A stretch of DNA of 64,000 bases, taken from Massospora cicadina. Its lineage: Eukaryota > Entomophthoromycota > Entomophthoromycetes > Entomophthorales > Entomophthoraceae. Below, piece after piece: positions 44,778 through 55,229 of this stretch. Made by a program: the position numbers and the translations under genes. Position 1 is the stretch's first letter. The number at the start of each line of letters is the position of its first letter. The stretch is taken from NCBI GenBank assembly GCA_022478985.1, contig JAKSZP010008005.1, positions 120,838 to 184,837 of the forward strand, read 5' to 3'. The notes beneath the pieces are model-generated. The model had not been told where the DNA came from and did not search any database. It saw only the letters and a list, made by a program, of their open reading frames with translations.

Positions 44778-45086
44778 TCAGATATGGTGGGACTTTAGAG
44801 TCTCCGATGAGGCGCCCAGGATAGACAAAGCTTCCTCCATCACCAGGTCCAGGGGACGTGCCACACTGAAATCAATAAAGTTACCCACCGCTCCCATGTT
44901 GAGGAGGGCTTGTATAGTGATCTCACATATCTCTGAGGGGAAGGAAACAGGAAACAGAAAGTAGGCTTGATTCTCTTTATTGAGTAGAGCGAGAGAGAGG
45001 GCATCAGTGGAAGGATCATGACCCATTATAAGAAGAGATTGCTTATGAGGTGAAAGGCTGGGTTGTTCCTGAGGTAAGAGAGTCAC
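44778..45086 (-). pseudogene. Element V aspartic protease, catalytic site lost
   Basis: The 102-codon frame contains ITIQALLNMGAVGNFIDFSV, where retroelement proteases read ALxDTGA. The catalytic Asp-Thr-Gly is Asn-Met-Gly (44892-44900). The downstream VARPLDLVMEE fits the family. It lies between the gag remnant and RT. Confidence 0.75.
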
Positions 45087-45160
45087 TTCCTCCTTGCCCC
45101 AAATAGGAAGGCGGGTGTTGATCTGTACACATGCTCCACCATCTTAAGGGGGAGTAGGGG

Positions 45161-46125
45161 TCAGCCAGGTGGACAATAATGAGGGCAGAGCAGTTTCTGA
45201 ACTCTGGGACCTATCAGGCCACCTTCCTGATCAAGGATAGGGATATGGGATGCTTCAGAAAGGGATTCCCCCAGAGGGGATTTACCCAAGGTGGACACAG
45301 AGGGAGGGCAAAGGGCCGCAGCCTGGGGGACACTTTCCTTGTCTGTGACCACTAGAAGAGGGGGAGGGGTGGTACGAGGTACCTCAAGAGCTGCAACAGC
45401 ACGCACATAGACATGGAAAGGTCTGGCCCCAATTGAGAAGGCCACTGAGAAAGCAATTTTTAACGACCCTGGGAGAGGGTCCTAGAATTCATGAGCAGCT
45501 GCGGTGGAGTCCGAGGCAGCATAGAGCAGAGATAGCAATTTCAGAGGGGATTGGCACAGTGGATCTAAAACCGCAAAGGCTTCAATCAGGGAGAGTAGAT
45601 TCATAAATTACTGCCCTAATGTAAAGAGATGGAGGAGGCATGCCAGTCTTAACTCTGGGGCCTAGACTGCTGATGTGACCAGCGCAAGCAAAGGGGTAGG
45701 GTTGCCAGATTTGGCTGCAGAATGGAGCACCCCTTAACCCAACAGCGGGAATCCCCTTCCAGGGCGTCAAGGAGAGCCACGCTCTGTTGGGCATCAGAGG
45801 GGGCAGGGATTTGCCGCCATTGGCAGTAAAGCGCACCTGGAGCTTCGCCAGGACACCCAGTACTTGGTCAGCCACCTCATTAGAAGGGATAGGGGGCCCC
45901 ATCCCTAACATGTTAACTGAGGGGGTGACACATGTTTCTGGGGCTTGGTGGGGTGAGGACCAGTTTATCAAAGTCTGTCAGCAATCTCAGATGAACAAGG
46001 CAGCAGACCAGCATGGAAAGACCAGGTCTCAGAGGGAGTGCACATTCAGAGTGAGTGCATAGGCCAAAGATTCACCAGTGCCAGCGAGGAGGGTGGAGAA
46101 GGCTGAGATAACAGGTCATTCATTA
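45161..46125 (-). pseudogene. Element V gag remnant
   Basis: The frames 45971-45582 (NEVADQVLGVLAKLQVRF) and 45445-45161 lie between the primer site and protease, the position of gag. CAGHISSLGP near 45680 may be a decayed zinc knuckle (CxxxGHxxxxC). Just inside the LTR (46126) a frame with MNDLLSQPSPPSSLALVNLW opens. No full gag can be read. Confidence 0.45.
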
Positions 46126-46180
46126 TGTCATGTATTTGGCTGATAATAATTAGACTGGGCTCCCAATCAGGGTGTGTAAG
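46126..46180 (-). repeat. Element V right LTR, first piece
   Basis: 55 bp matching the start of the left LTR (TTTGGCTGA-AATTAGACTGGG), ending at the insertion of element IV. The last five bases GTAAG are the TSD of IV. Confidence 0.85.
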
Positions 46181-46237
46181 TGTAAGTCCAGGGAACGTCC
46201 CCTTTTTGTGGACTAGGTGATTTTCCCATTCCCAAAT

Positions 46238-46926
46238 ATGAAGGGTCTGAAGAGGGCAGCTGTACCCCTTGTCACCCAAGGCGACCTCTCCCATGTGGTA
46301 GATGAGCGCTGGATAACAGTGCAACCTCTGAAGATTCCTTTCTTGGTTCCTGCGCTTGCCACTGCTGAACTAGTTCACCAAATTGAGGAAATCTGCGCCA
46401 AAATCATTGGTAACCATCTTCCTCACGAGTGGGAGGGACTTTACAAAACTGTTGGCGTTGAATCCTCAGAATCAAAGCCAAAATCGTCCAAATCTAATGG
46501 AAATAAAGTCTGACGGACAGAAACCCAATATTCAAAAAAAGACAAAAAGTGAATTATCAGCTGGAATTGCAGACAACATCAAGCCATTGAGTAGTACAAT
46601 TTCTGATGTCAAAGTCTCCTCAAAATCGCTGGGGATAATCCATGAGCAGAAACTCCAAGTTCAAAAATCAGGATTTGCGCCCAACGCAACTCACTTGGCC
46701 AAACAAATGCCCCAGCAACTGGGCACTGGAAGGTTGGCTATCCCAAACCCGTTTCCAACCGTTTGGTACTGCCCCTATGTGGGGTGGCCCTGGGGGATTC
46801 CCATTTCCCGTCAGGCCAGACACCATTGTGCCAACCAACATAAACATAGTTGAGCCTCAGTCCAGGCGTTCATGGAGAAACAATAGTGAATTGGCCTGCC
46901 TCCAAATCCTTCAATGTCAATTCTAA
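46238..46926 (+). pseudogene. Element IV U3-encoded ORF (5' LTR copy)
   Basis: The frame starts MKGLKRAAVPLVTQGDLSHV, then VDERWITVQPLKIPF, ATAELVHQIEEICAKIIG and NHLPHEWEGLYKTVG, and ends in a Ser/Lys-rich stretch before a stop at 46511. It continues in shifted frames (46383-46853 with LSAGIADNIKPLSSTISDV, then 46642-46926). The original protein would have been about 220-230 residues from this ATG, and longer when read from the internal region of the 3' copy. It ends before the predicted RNA start. No known family was recognised. The DLSHVVDERW motif recurs in elements III and V. Confidence 0.6.
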
Positions 46927-47020
46927 TTAAAACTTATACTCCCCCTCCCCCAAAAATTCGCCAGGTTAGGTTAAATTTTAGGGCCTCAATCCCTGCTTTG
47001 ACCCACTACTAATTGAACAC

Positions 47021-47063
47021 TATTTAATCAGTTGCATCGCACTGAGAAAATTTTTGGTCAATT
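47021..47063 (+). promoter_or_regulatory. Element IV TATA box and self-primer sequence
   Basis: TATTTAA (47021-47027) would place the RNA start near 47050. TTGGTCAATT at 47054-47063 is exactly complementary to AATTGACCAA at 47363-47372, directly after the LTR. In Tf1-type elements the first bases of the RNA fold back on the primer site in this way. Confidence 0.5.
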
Positions 47064-47361
47064 TTCTTTATTTATCTTTCCAATAAAACCCTTTACCCAA
47101 TTACAGTTTTTATGCTCAAAACTAAACCGCCCTTTCTGCCTATATTTCAACAACCCATGGGGCTCTTGGCCAAGTTTCCCTGGTACTTTGCTAGACTCTT
47201 ATACACAATTATGGCTCATTGGCACTAAATGGATAAATACCTTCCTGGTTCCATAACTTTCGTCCCAGCAGCAGTGCCAATGGCATTCAAGTTTGGCGTT
47301 TGGGTGATTTAGCACTTAAACTGGAAGGCTATTCTCAAAATAACTTGCTGTTTGCATGACA

Positions 47362-47374
47362 TAATTGACCAACC
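47362..47374 (+). other. Element IV putative self-priming site
   Basis: TAATTGACCAACC starts at the first base after the 5' LTR. It does not begin TGG, so tRNA CCA pairing is unlikely. Element III has TTAGTTGACCAACC at the same place. Confidence 0.5.
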
Positions 47375-47789
47375 AACATTCTTAACCATTTCCGCCTTTC
47401 TCATTTAGATGGGCGTAGCAATGGTCCATTTCTCTCAGATGAATAAGTTTGTGAAGAAATTTTACTATGGCCACAATATCTTAGTACCTCTAAAATTGTC
47501 CAATCACATCTTTAAATGAAATCTTCATGATAGGAGCCGCTGAGGTGTCTTTGGTGTCAAATCCCAGCTTTAAATCATTGTCTGAATCACATTCCATAGT
47601 TGCCACAGCCATCATGCCCATGTCAGTATATTTCTGGCATCTTGACTTATAAATTGTCTACTCCTGTTGCAAACCTAGTGGTTTCCCCCAATCCTAGTAC
47701 CATCTCTTCTGTATCTACAGACTCAACTATAGCTTCCAATAAAGAGAATTCGCCTAATTTTTATTACCCATGAATATAAGTATCAGAGC

Positions 47790-48000
47790 TCACCTCGTGT
47801 CCTATGAGGCCTTAGTGGACACTGGAGCAGTGGGGATTTTATGAGTGTAGAGCTAGCCAAACAATTGGATCTTGACTTGGACATAGGTCCTTTGATGATA
47901 GTTGCTTCATCAGCCTCCCAGACCCAATACCTAGTCTGACTGCCAGTATTTTTCTCGGTTCATCAGTTTAACTTTTGCGATTGGTTCTCTACAATGCCAA
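47790..48000 (+). pseudogene. Element IV protease fragment
   Basis: The reading ALVDTGAVGIL at about 47811-47843 has the catalytic Asp-Thr-Gly-Ala, followed by a stop and in another frame ELAKQLDLDLDIGP. The 430 bp between the LTR and here hold no recognisable gag, so gag is missing or lost. Confidence 0.6.
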
Positions 48001-48339
48001 ACTTGGTGTTTCCAAAATTTCTGGGGGTTGGAGGGTGGCACTGACAACATGTTAGAATTCATCTGGAGTCTGATATGTTATCATTTTCTAATGATCAAAC
48101 GGAGGGGAAATTTCCTATGGTTGATACCCATACAAAAACTTAAGGCCGCAGCTCCATCACTTCTCTCGTTTCCCCTGCAGGTCTTCTGTCAGTATTTCCT
48201 GAGGAATTTGTGCTATCAAAGTATCTTTGATTCTGAGAAGGCGGACCATCTCACACCCAACTAAATTTGATTTAGGATTCCAAACAAAAGTGCAGTTGGT
48301 GAATATCAACTGCCCCTTATATCATACACATCTTAGGAG

Positions 48340-49080
48340 GAGGTTTCTCTTAACACTTGGTTAGATGATATGCTTAAGAAAGGGTAGCTATTTAAAGAGA
48401 CATCACCATTTGCTTCTCCCATCGTTTTTGCCAAGAAGGCCGATGGTTCCCTCCATCCCTGTGTAGTTATGACACCTGAATAAAATTACAGTGCACGATC
48501 CCTACCCTTTACCCCTGGAGCAAACTATCAGTCAAGTGATTGCCAAGTCTTGTGTGTTCTCCAAGCTTGATCTTGTTGATGTTTTTAACCAAATTTTGGG
48601 TGATGGAAGGTCAATAATGGTTTACTAAAATCCAAACTGAGAGAGGTATTTTACCATTTCAGATAATGCCATTCATGTTAAAGAATGCACCAGCCACATT
48701 TCAAAGAATGATTGATAGTGTTCTGGGTGACCTCCAATTTTCTTGCACAGTTGCATATATTGATGACATATTGGTTCACTACCCAACTCCTGAACAACAT
48801 CAAAAGACTTGGAAGCGGTAGTGGCTGCTTTGCACAAGGCGGGCCTGTTTGTCAAACCTTCAAAATGCGAGTTTTATAAAGAGGAAGTTACCTTTCTAGG
48901 GAACCTTGTCTTAAAAGATGGTTATATGATTCCCCCAACAAGTTGGATGCCATCCGTGAATGGCCAACTCCAACAATTTAAAAACAATTATGGAGTTTTT
49001 GGGCACCATTATCTTCCTGAAGAAATTTTCCTCAGCTCTTTCCCAGTTAGACGCTCTGCTTCACCCCCTCATGGATAAAA
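48340..49080 (+). pseudogene. Element IV reverse transcriptase
   Basis: Readings in several frames include FASPIVFAKKADGSLHPCV, MPFMLKNAPATFQRMIDSVL and TVAYIDDILVH, with YIDD at 48756-48767. VAALHKAGLFVKPSKCEFYK and EVTFLGNLVLKDGYMIPP follow. These are canonical Ty3/gypsy RT motifs and the active site is intact, but stops and shifts are scattered. Confidence 0.8.
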
Positions 49081-49139
49081 TTCTCTATTTTTTTGGACAC
49101 CCAAGTGCCAGCAGGCGTTCAAGTCAATTAAAGAGTTTC

Positions 49140-49545
49140 TATCATTCCCCCCATCATAAAACACGCTGAACCCTCCAAACTGTATATTTTTGCATGTGAT
49201 GCTTCATCTGTTGCAGTGAGGGCTGTTCTGCTCCAGGAGCACAATGGAAAAGAACATCTGGTCACTTACTTTTCCTAGAAATTCTCCCCTACTGAGCAAT
49301 CCTGGACCATCTAAGGTAAGGGGTTGGCAGCAGTAGCATGGTCTTTGACTCATTGATGGTATCTCTACAAGGCGCTCGGCATGATTTAATGGTGCATATG
49401 GATCATCAAGCTCTTCAATATTTTTCCAAACCGCAGAAATTGGCACATAAGCAAGCTTGCACCTATCAGGATTTGTGTAGTTTCAATTTTAAATATAAAT
49501 TCGTGAAATGTGCATTAAACGTGCTCCCCAATTTCCTTAGCTGAA
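49140..49545 (+). pseudogene. Element IV RNase H
   Basis: The plus-strand reading gives FACDASSVAVRAVLLQEHNG, KEHLVTYFS(stop)KFSPTEQSW and AAVAWSLTHWWYLYKA. VHMDHQALQYFSKPQKLAHK appears in the 49338-49544 frame. Domain order and motifs match element V RNase H. In-frame stops make it inactive. Confidence 0.75.
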
Positions 49546-49559
49546 ACCCTGCTCATTGC

Positions 49560-50500
49560 CTCTTGGACTCAGGTGAAGCGGACCAGGTTACTGTGATTAC
49601 CACCACTCAAATTTTATCTATTGTACCTCCTATGGTCTGGTCAGTTGACTTAGCTCCTGATGCTCCTCTTATTTCATGGGCTTTATCAGCTCAAATGACC
49701 TGCACCAAAGGAGTAGAGTTATTAGATCAATTGTCCATTCATACTTACAAGCATTCCCTATATTCTTTGGTGGAGGGTCTCATTTATTTTCAGTTGCAGG
49801 TTTGGGTCCACCTCTCTTTAGAGCTGAGGTGTTTTGGGAGCATCACAACCCTCCCACAATTGGTCATCTGGTCAATAAGAAATGTACCAATTTGATTAAG
49901 CAGACTTACAATTGGGCAGATCTATCAAAAGAAGTACCAGCTTGGATTGCCAATTGCGTTACTTGTGCATGGGTTAAGCCAGATCGATCAGGAAGAAATG
50001 GTCTTCTTCATCCTTTACAACAGGCGGAGGGTCCATGGATATTGATGTTCATGGATTTTATTGTCAAACTTCCTTGTTCTAATGGGTTCACGGCGGTGAT
50101 AGTGGCAGTCAATTTTTTTACTAAATTTCCCTATTTATTCCATGCTCTTCCATGATTACATCAGAAGAAACTGCTAATCTCTTCATGATCCGTGTATTTT
50201 CTGTGTTTGGTCTCCCACAGGAGATCATCAGTGACTGTGGCTCCCAGTTTACAGTGCAGTTCTGGAATGAGCTCTTATTCATCTTGAAAAACTCCCTGCC
50301 ATTTTACAGCATATTATCCCCATTCAGATGGACAAACTGAGCGGGTTGACAAATCTTGAAACAGTAATTGTGCTGCAATGCTGTTTCCACACAGGATATC
50401 TGGGCAATGACCTCCCCCTCACTCAATTTTCCTATAACAATGAAATTCTCGCCTCCACGGGGTTTTCTCCCTATGAAGCGACGTTAGTGTATAATTCCTC
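49560..50500 (+). pseudogene. Element IV integrase
   Basis: The zinc-binding part lies near 49850 (HHNPPTIGHLVNKK, then CVTCAWVK). The core follows with MDFIVKLPCSNGFTAVIVAV (first Asp region changed) and FSVFGLPQEIISDCGSQFTV, holding the second Asp. The HSDGQTERVDKS-like Glu region is at about 50322-50360 across a frame break. Frameshifts at about 49700 and 50155. Confidence 0.75.
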
Positions 50501-50766
50501 ATTTTAATTCAGTCCCTGCCTGCATCTGAAGGGTCCCAGCTGCTGCAGATCATGATGAGCACATTTGGTCTACCCAGTCCTTAGCGCGGGAGAATCTCAC
50601 TAAAGCTATTGATGATTACAAGCGGCTTGCGGATCAAAAATGGCTTCCTGGACATGACATAGTGCTGGGTTCATATGTCATGCTTGATATGCGCCATTTG
50701 CAGATGCAGGTACCTTCCCAGAAGTTTGCAAGCAAGCATTCAGGTCCCCACTTGGTGGAGTAAGAC

Positions 50767-51087
50767 TTGGGCAATGGTGCTTTCTGGTTAAAGTTGCTAT
50801 CTCAATGGAAACAGCACCCCGTCTTCCATGTATCTCAGTTGTCCTCATTCAAGGGGACTGTCCCTGCGGATCCTGAGCCAATAGTATTTGAGGATTCAGA
50901 GGAAGTCAAGGCGGAAAGCTTTTTAGCATCCCACAAATCTTGGAGGTCAGTTCAGTATCTCGTCGCTTGGAAGGGCTATCTGGCCTATGAGAACAGTTGG
51001 GTCAAGGACTGTGATTGCGTAAACTGCATGGAACTGGGCGAGGCGTTTAATGAGTCCCATCCCAATGCTCTGCATCCACCTCCCTAA
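50767..51087 (+). pseudogene. Element IV integrase C-terminus and chromodomain
   Basis: The 106-codon frame reads HPVFHVSQLSSFKGTVP, then EVKAESFLASHKSWRSVQYL, VAWKGYLAYENSWVKDCD and MELGEAFNESH. This is a complete chromodomain pattern with YLVxWKGY and the second Trp. It stops at 51087; the next frame opens with ATG at 51105. Confidence 0.85.
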
Positions 51088-51104
51088 AGTAAGTTGCAAC
51101 TTTG

Positions 51105-51329
51105 ATGGCGATCGAGTTGCCCAAGGCGCACAAAAATGTAGCCCTTACACAGTTTCCCGATGGAGGTGCCCCTCCTTTGGCAAAAGGAAAGGGTAATGTA
51201 AGTCCAGAGGAATTTCCCCTTTGCATGGATTGGGCAATTTTCCCATTCCCAAATAAGAAGGGTCCAAAGAGGGCAGCTGTACCCCTCATCACCCAAGGCG
51301 ACCTCGCCCATGTGGTAGATGAGAGCTGA
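51105..51329 (+). pseudogene. Element IV post-pol ORF crossing into the 3' LTR
   Basis: The ATG at 51105 opens MAIELPKAHKNVALTQFPDG, GAPPLAKGKGN (the last residues encoded by the purine tract), VSPEEFPLCMDWAIFPF and AVPLITQGDLAHVVDES, then a stop that replaces the Trp of the 5' LTR copy. It begins 17 bases after the pol stop and runs without a break across the tract and LTR edge at 51197. Beyond the stop the homology with the 5' LTR copy continues. Position and layout are like nef or sag of retroviruses; homology to those is not implied. Confidence 0.65.
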
Positions 51330-52372
51330 GTAACTGCACTCCCTCTGAAGATTCCTTCCCCAGTTCCTATGCTTGCCTCTGCCAAACTAGTCCATGAATT
51401 GAGGAAGTCTATGCCAAAATCATTGGTATCTATCTTCCTCACAAGTGGGAGGGACTTTAAAAACTGTTGACAGCAAATCCTCAGAATCAAAGCCAAAATG
51501 TATAAATTCAATGGGAATAAAGTCTGATGAGAAAGAAAACCAATATTCAAAAAAAGACAACTAGTGACTTATTAGCTGGAATTGCAGACAACATCAAGCC
51601 ATTGAGTAGTACAATTGCTGATGTCAAAGTCCCCTCAAAATCATTGGGACAAGCTTTAATGAGCAGAAACCCCTAGTTCAAGAATTAAGATTTGCGCCTG
51701 ATGCAACTCACTTGGCCGAACAAATGCCCCAGTGACTGTGCATGGGTGGGTTTACCATCCTGAATCCATTTCCAACCAATTGGGACCGCCCTATGTGGGG
51801 TGGCCCTGGGGATTCCCATTGCCCATTAGGCCAGACGCCATTGCACCAACCAATGTAAACGTTGTTGAGCCTTGGTCCAGGCGTTCATGGATGAGCCAAT
51901 AGCAACTTGGCCTGCTGCTGAATCCTTCAATGTCAGTTATAATTAGAATTATCCTCCCCTCCCCCCAAAATTCGCCAAGTTAGGTCAAATTTTAGGGCCC
52001 AAATACCTGCTTTGACCCACTACCAATTGAACACTATTCAAGCAGTTGCATCGCAATGAGAAAACTGTTGGTCAATTTTCTTTATTTATCTTTTCAATAA
52101 ATCCCTTTACCCAATTCCAGTTTTTATGCCAAAAGTAAACCGCCCTTTTCGCCTATATTTCAACAACCCATGGGGCTCATGGCCAAGTTCCCTGGTACTT
52201 TTCTAGACTCTTATACACGATTATGGCTCATGGGCACTCAATGGCGAAATACCTTCCTGGTTCCATAACCGTCATCCCAGCAGCAGTGCCATTAGCATTC
52301 AGCTTTGGCGTTTGTGTGCTCCAGAACTTAAACTGGCAGGCCAGTCTAAAAATATTTTCTGTTTGCCTGATG
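51197..52372 (+). repeat. Element IV 3' LTR (1176 bp)
   Basis: Starts TGTAAGTCCAGAGG directly after the purine tract and ends TTTGCCTGATG, decayed from GACA. The primer-complement region reads GTTGGTCAATT here (about 52068), 11 bases complementary to the primer site. Confidence 0.9.
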
Positions 52373-53945
52373 GTGATCATCCAGTGGAGAGCCCAGAATG
52401 TCATGAGCACAGCGGTCCAGGCGACTTGTACAAGTGGGGTTTTATTGGGAACGTGAGGGAAGCAAAAGCTCAACAACATACCAAAGGCCCCAGAACAAAC
52501 TAAATGGTTGCAATGGGGGCAACTGTGAGCCTTTTGGGGCAACCCCAAGGGTGAGGGAGGCAGGAAGGATGACAACTAATCCAGGGTTTGCAGTTGCTGG
52601 CCTTTGGGTTTAAATGGATAAGATTGCGAGCAAACAAGGGGTGGCACAAGTCCCACCGTGTGATCACTGGTAAGAGCAGGGGGAGGTTGGGTTTGCGCAG
52701 AGCAATGAGGCCAAGCTCTCCCTGAACAGGGCACTCCAGATCCCACAGGTGAGTGAGGCCATTGGCCAATGGGTTAGGCAGGGGCCCTGACTCCGTAAAC
52801 AGTGAAGCAGGACCACTCTGATGCTGCTATAATGGGTAAGCAGCTTTCACAAAGCCAACAGTGAAATAGACGTATGGATTTGTTTTAGATGGATACACAA
52901 TAATGGATGAGGAAGCAGCTTTATCATCAGGGGCATGCTGGTTTAATATATTCATGATGCGGCACTAGGTGGCAGGGTCAATCAATTGGATTATCCAATT
53001 GGTGAGCATCAGAACGAGGATCTGGGTGGCAGCGCTCTTCTCTGGGTTGATTGGCAGAATCTTTATTGTAAAATAGGGTGGATGGAGGCTGCAACAAGCT
53101 GAGTGGTGTTTATGAGGTTTATTGGGTGCAAAGCACAAGAGAGTAAAAGAATGAACTGACAACAGCCACTAGGCAGGGTAGTTGTCTTAAAAATGGGAAA
53201 ATTTCTTGGGGGAAGTGTTATCAGATTGGTTATTTGAGGGTTGGCAATGGGATCTGGTTGGCTGTTGGGGTGGAGGGTGGGGATTCTCAAGGTCCTGGCA
53301 ATAATAAAAAAACTTTAATAAATTTTCACACATTTTTGGACCCAAGCCAGGTTGACAGTGCCAATCTGGGTCCTGGCCACCTAATTTAGCCTGCTCACAT
53401 GATTCAAATCCCTTTATTTGTCCTGGAGGGTGTGGCAGATGAGCTGAGTTACTTGAGATCTGGTATGACATCTTGATTGGTATATTTGCTTGATCTTAAC
53501 CTCCCAAATCTCTTTGGTACACCTGAGGTGACTGGTCTGAGTCATTCAATGCCTAGTCTGGTATCTGAATTTTGCCCCAATTTGATTTTTGGTGCCAGCC
53601 AGTTTAGACCGGCTCCCCCAGGCCAGAATTTGCAGACCAGGCCCCATGGTTGCCACAGGCAATTTATTCCAAATTTGGCATAATTCTCCTGGGAAGTGGG
53701 GGGTTCCAGGGGCCTGCCCATGGCCCCTGGCTTGCACAAACTCTCTGCAGACCCCTCTATCAACCTCAACAGGGTTGAGGAGGGGAAAAGAGGTTGTAAC
53801 AGGGTATCCTTGGGGAAGTATGGTCACCCAGTGATCATCTACCATGTGTGCCAAGTCACTTAACTGCAACAGGGGTTCCACTTAGGCCTAAGAGCCCCTT
53901 TATGTCCTGAAGGGGAATTGCTCCCTATCCAGGTGTAGGGGCTAG
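52373..53945 (-). repeat. Element V right LTR, second piece
   Basis: Matches 37237-38810 of the left LTR. It begins with GTGAT, the right TSD of IV, and ends with GCTAG, the left TSD of III. It contains the U3 coding region on the minus strand (53881-53546). Confidence 0.9.
53546..53881 (-). pseudogene. Element V U3-encoded ORF (right LTR copy)
   Basis: A 111-codon open frame reads PLLQLSDLAHMVDDHWVTIL, then VCREFVQARGHGQAPGTPH and GELCQIWNKLPVATM. It is uninterrupted here although the left LTR copy has two frame breaks in the same region. No known domain was recognised. Confidence 0.55.
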
Positions 53946-54793
53946 TGTCATGTTAAATAACATGATAGTGGGTACCAACCTCAAAGATAAGGCTGGGCAA
54001 CAGGAGGCCCAGGTGAAGCTTCAGGCCCTCCCTGATCTCAGGCACACAGTAGACCAACGCTGGGTACAAGCCAAATATGCCCAGGTTGGTACTAGTGAGG
54101 TGCCTAACGCCCAGCCCCTTGCATCAGCCCAGGCATTAAAACGGACGCTTTACTTAATTAATGCACAAAGTTCAATTTGGTTAGTTGAGGAACAGGGTTT
54201 TGTACCCGTTTCATCTATGAAATCGATGCATCTGGGTCAAATACAACTTCAATTGATTAATTGAGTGAAGCCAATGTCAGTTTATTCTACCATTTCATAT
54301 GGGAGTGTTTGCCTATTGGTAAATCGGTGCCTGAGACTAATTTGGCAGACCCCAAGTTACCCCAACGAAGTTTATATTTGATTTTCAGGACCAACATTCC
54401 TTGTTGTTAAACTTTTCCCAATAAACTTCCCCATTTTTCCTATTCTATTTTATATTATCTCTGACAATCCTATGCGCGGACCTCTTTGAGGAGGTCTCGC
54501 GCTACATTCACCATACCATTTTACATACAATATAGTTAGCCCCTAGGCACCATTGGTTCACCTAGGCTCCCTCCAACCTGGGATGCTTACCCCTTTCCCC
54601 TTTGTGCACCTTATCACTTTTGGTTGGGTATTTTTTTATAATGATCACACTCCTTTACTCAAGTTATTATTGCTACAGCACCCTCTTCTGGGCTCTAGTA
54701 CCTTTCGTATTAATGGCTAGTTCCCTGGCGTTAGACCTGTGCACCAAGCACTACTACTCTGGGAACAGGAGAGTTATAGACACTCTCCTTACA
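53946..54793 (+). repeat. Element III 5' LTR (848 bp)
   Basis: Starts TGTCATGTTAAAT and ends CTCTCCTTACA. A U3 ORF (53950-54264) precedes a TATA-like TTTATATTT near 54370. Confidence 0.93.
53950..54264 (+). CDS. Element III U3-encoded ORF (5' LTR copy)
   Basis: A 104-codon open frame begins at the fifth base of the LTR: MLNNMIVGTNLKDKAGQQEA, then LQALPDLRHTVDQRWVQ, SAQALKRTLYLINAQSSIW and GFVPVSSMKSMHLGQIQL. The 3' LTR copy is open over the same length and differs by a 3-base insertion that keeps frame. PDLRHTVDQRWV parallels the motif in IV and V. It ends about 100 bp before the TATA-like sequence, so it is confined to U3. In the provirus it would be expressed from the 3' copy. Confidence 0.55.
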   Translation: MLNNMIVGTNLKDKAGQQEAQVKLQALPDLRHTVDQRWVQAKYAQVGTSEVPNAQPLASAQALKRTLYLINAQSSIWLVEEQGFVPVSSMKSMHLGQIQLQLIN

Positions 54794-55229
54794 TTAGTTG
54801 ACCAACCTTTTAGTTTTATGTGCACAAACGTTTTCTGTGTGGGACTTTTCCAAAGTGCAAATGGTGGGTGCCAACTGTGGGCTTCAGCTGTGGTCAGCCG
54901 CACCACTGTTTCCTCTTTTTCCCGGGGGTTGGAGCATCTCAGCGTTGTTTTGGCTACCTCCAACTGTAAAGTACCCACTATTAATGCTTGTACCTGGTGG
55001 ATACAGACGCTTCTGGGTCCAAAAGTCGTGATTCCCTGACTTTCTGCTGAAATTTACATAATCAATTTAAAAAAACAGGATTTACTTCAGCAGCACGTTC
55101 TGACAATGCCAGCGGAATTGGCGCAGATGGGCCTGTGGTTATTGTCCTGAGATAACGTCAGGCATTCCGTTGCTGTTATGGGAATAGAGTCATTTTGCAT
55201 CTAAAAACGCGTTTTATAACAGAAACACT

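Larger units (their letters stand above)
46181..47361 (+). repeat. Element IV 5' LTR (1181 bp)
   Basis: Starts TGTAAGTCCAGGG and ends TTTGCATGACA. Roughly 85-90 percent identical by eye to 51197-52372. U3 carries a coding region (46238 to about 46926). TATTTAA at 47021-47027 is a candidate TATA element. Confidence 0.9.
46181..52372 (+). mobile_element. Element IV: chromovirus nested in the LTR of V
   Basis: LTRs 46181-47361 and 51197-52372 enclose PR, RT, RNase H, IN and a chromodomain on the plus strand. A purine tract GGCAAAAGGAAAGGGTAA abuts the 3' LTR. There is no tRNA-type primer site, but TAATTGACCAACC follows the 5' LTR. The flanks GTAAG/GTGAT and the empty site ATGAG in the left LTR of V define the insertion. 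All frames contain stops. Confidence 0.92.

Noticed and set aside
51084..51311. A minus-strand frame that continues across the element IV LTR edge
   Set aside because: It is antisense to the post-pol ORF. The plus-strand reading is the one that matches elements III and V.
54602..55039. A hydrophobic 145-codon frame that looks like a membrane protein
   Set aside because: It crosses from the R/U5 part of the element III LTR into the internal region, and the 3' LTR copy (59702-59920) breaks off where the LTR ends. The hydrophobicity follows from T-rich LTR sequence.
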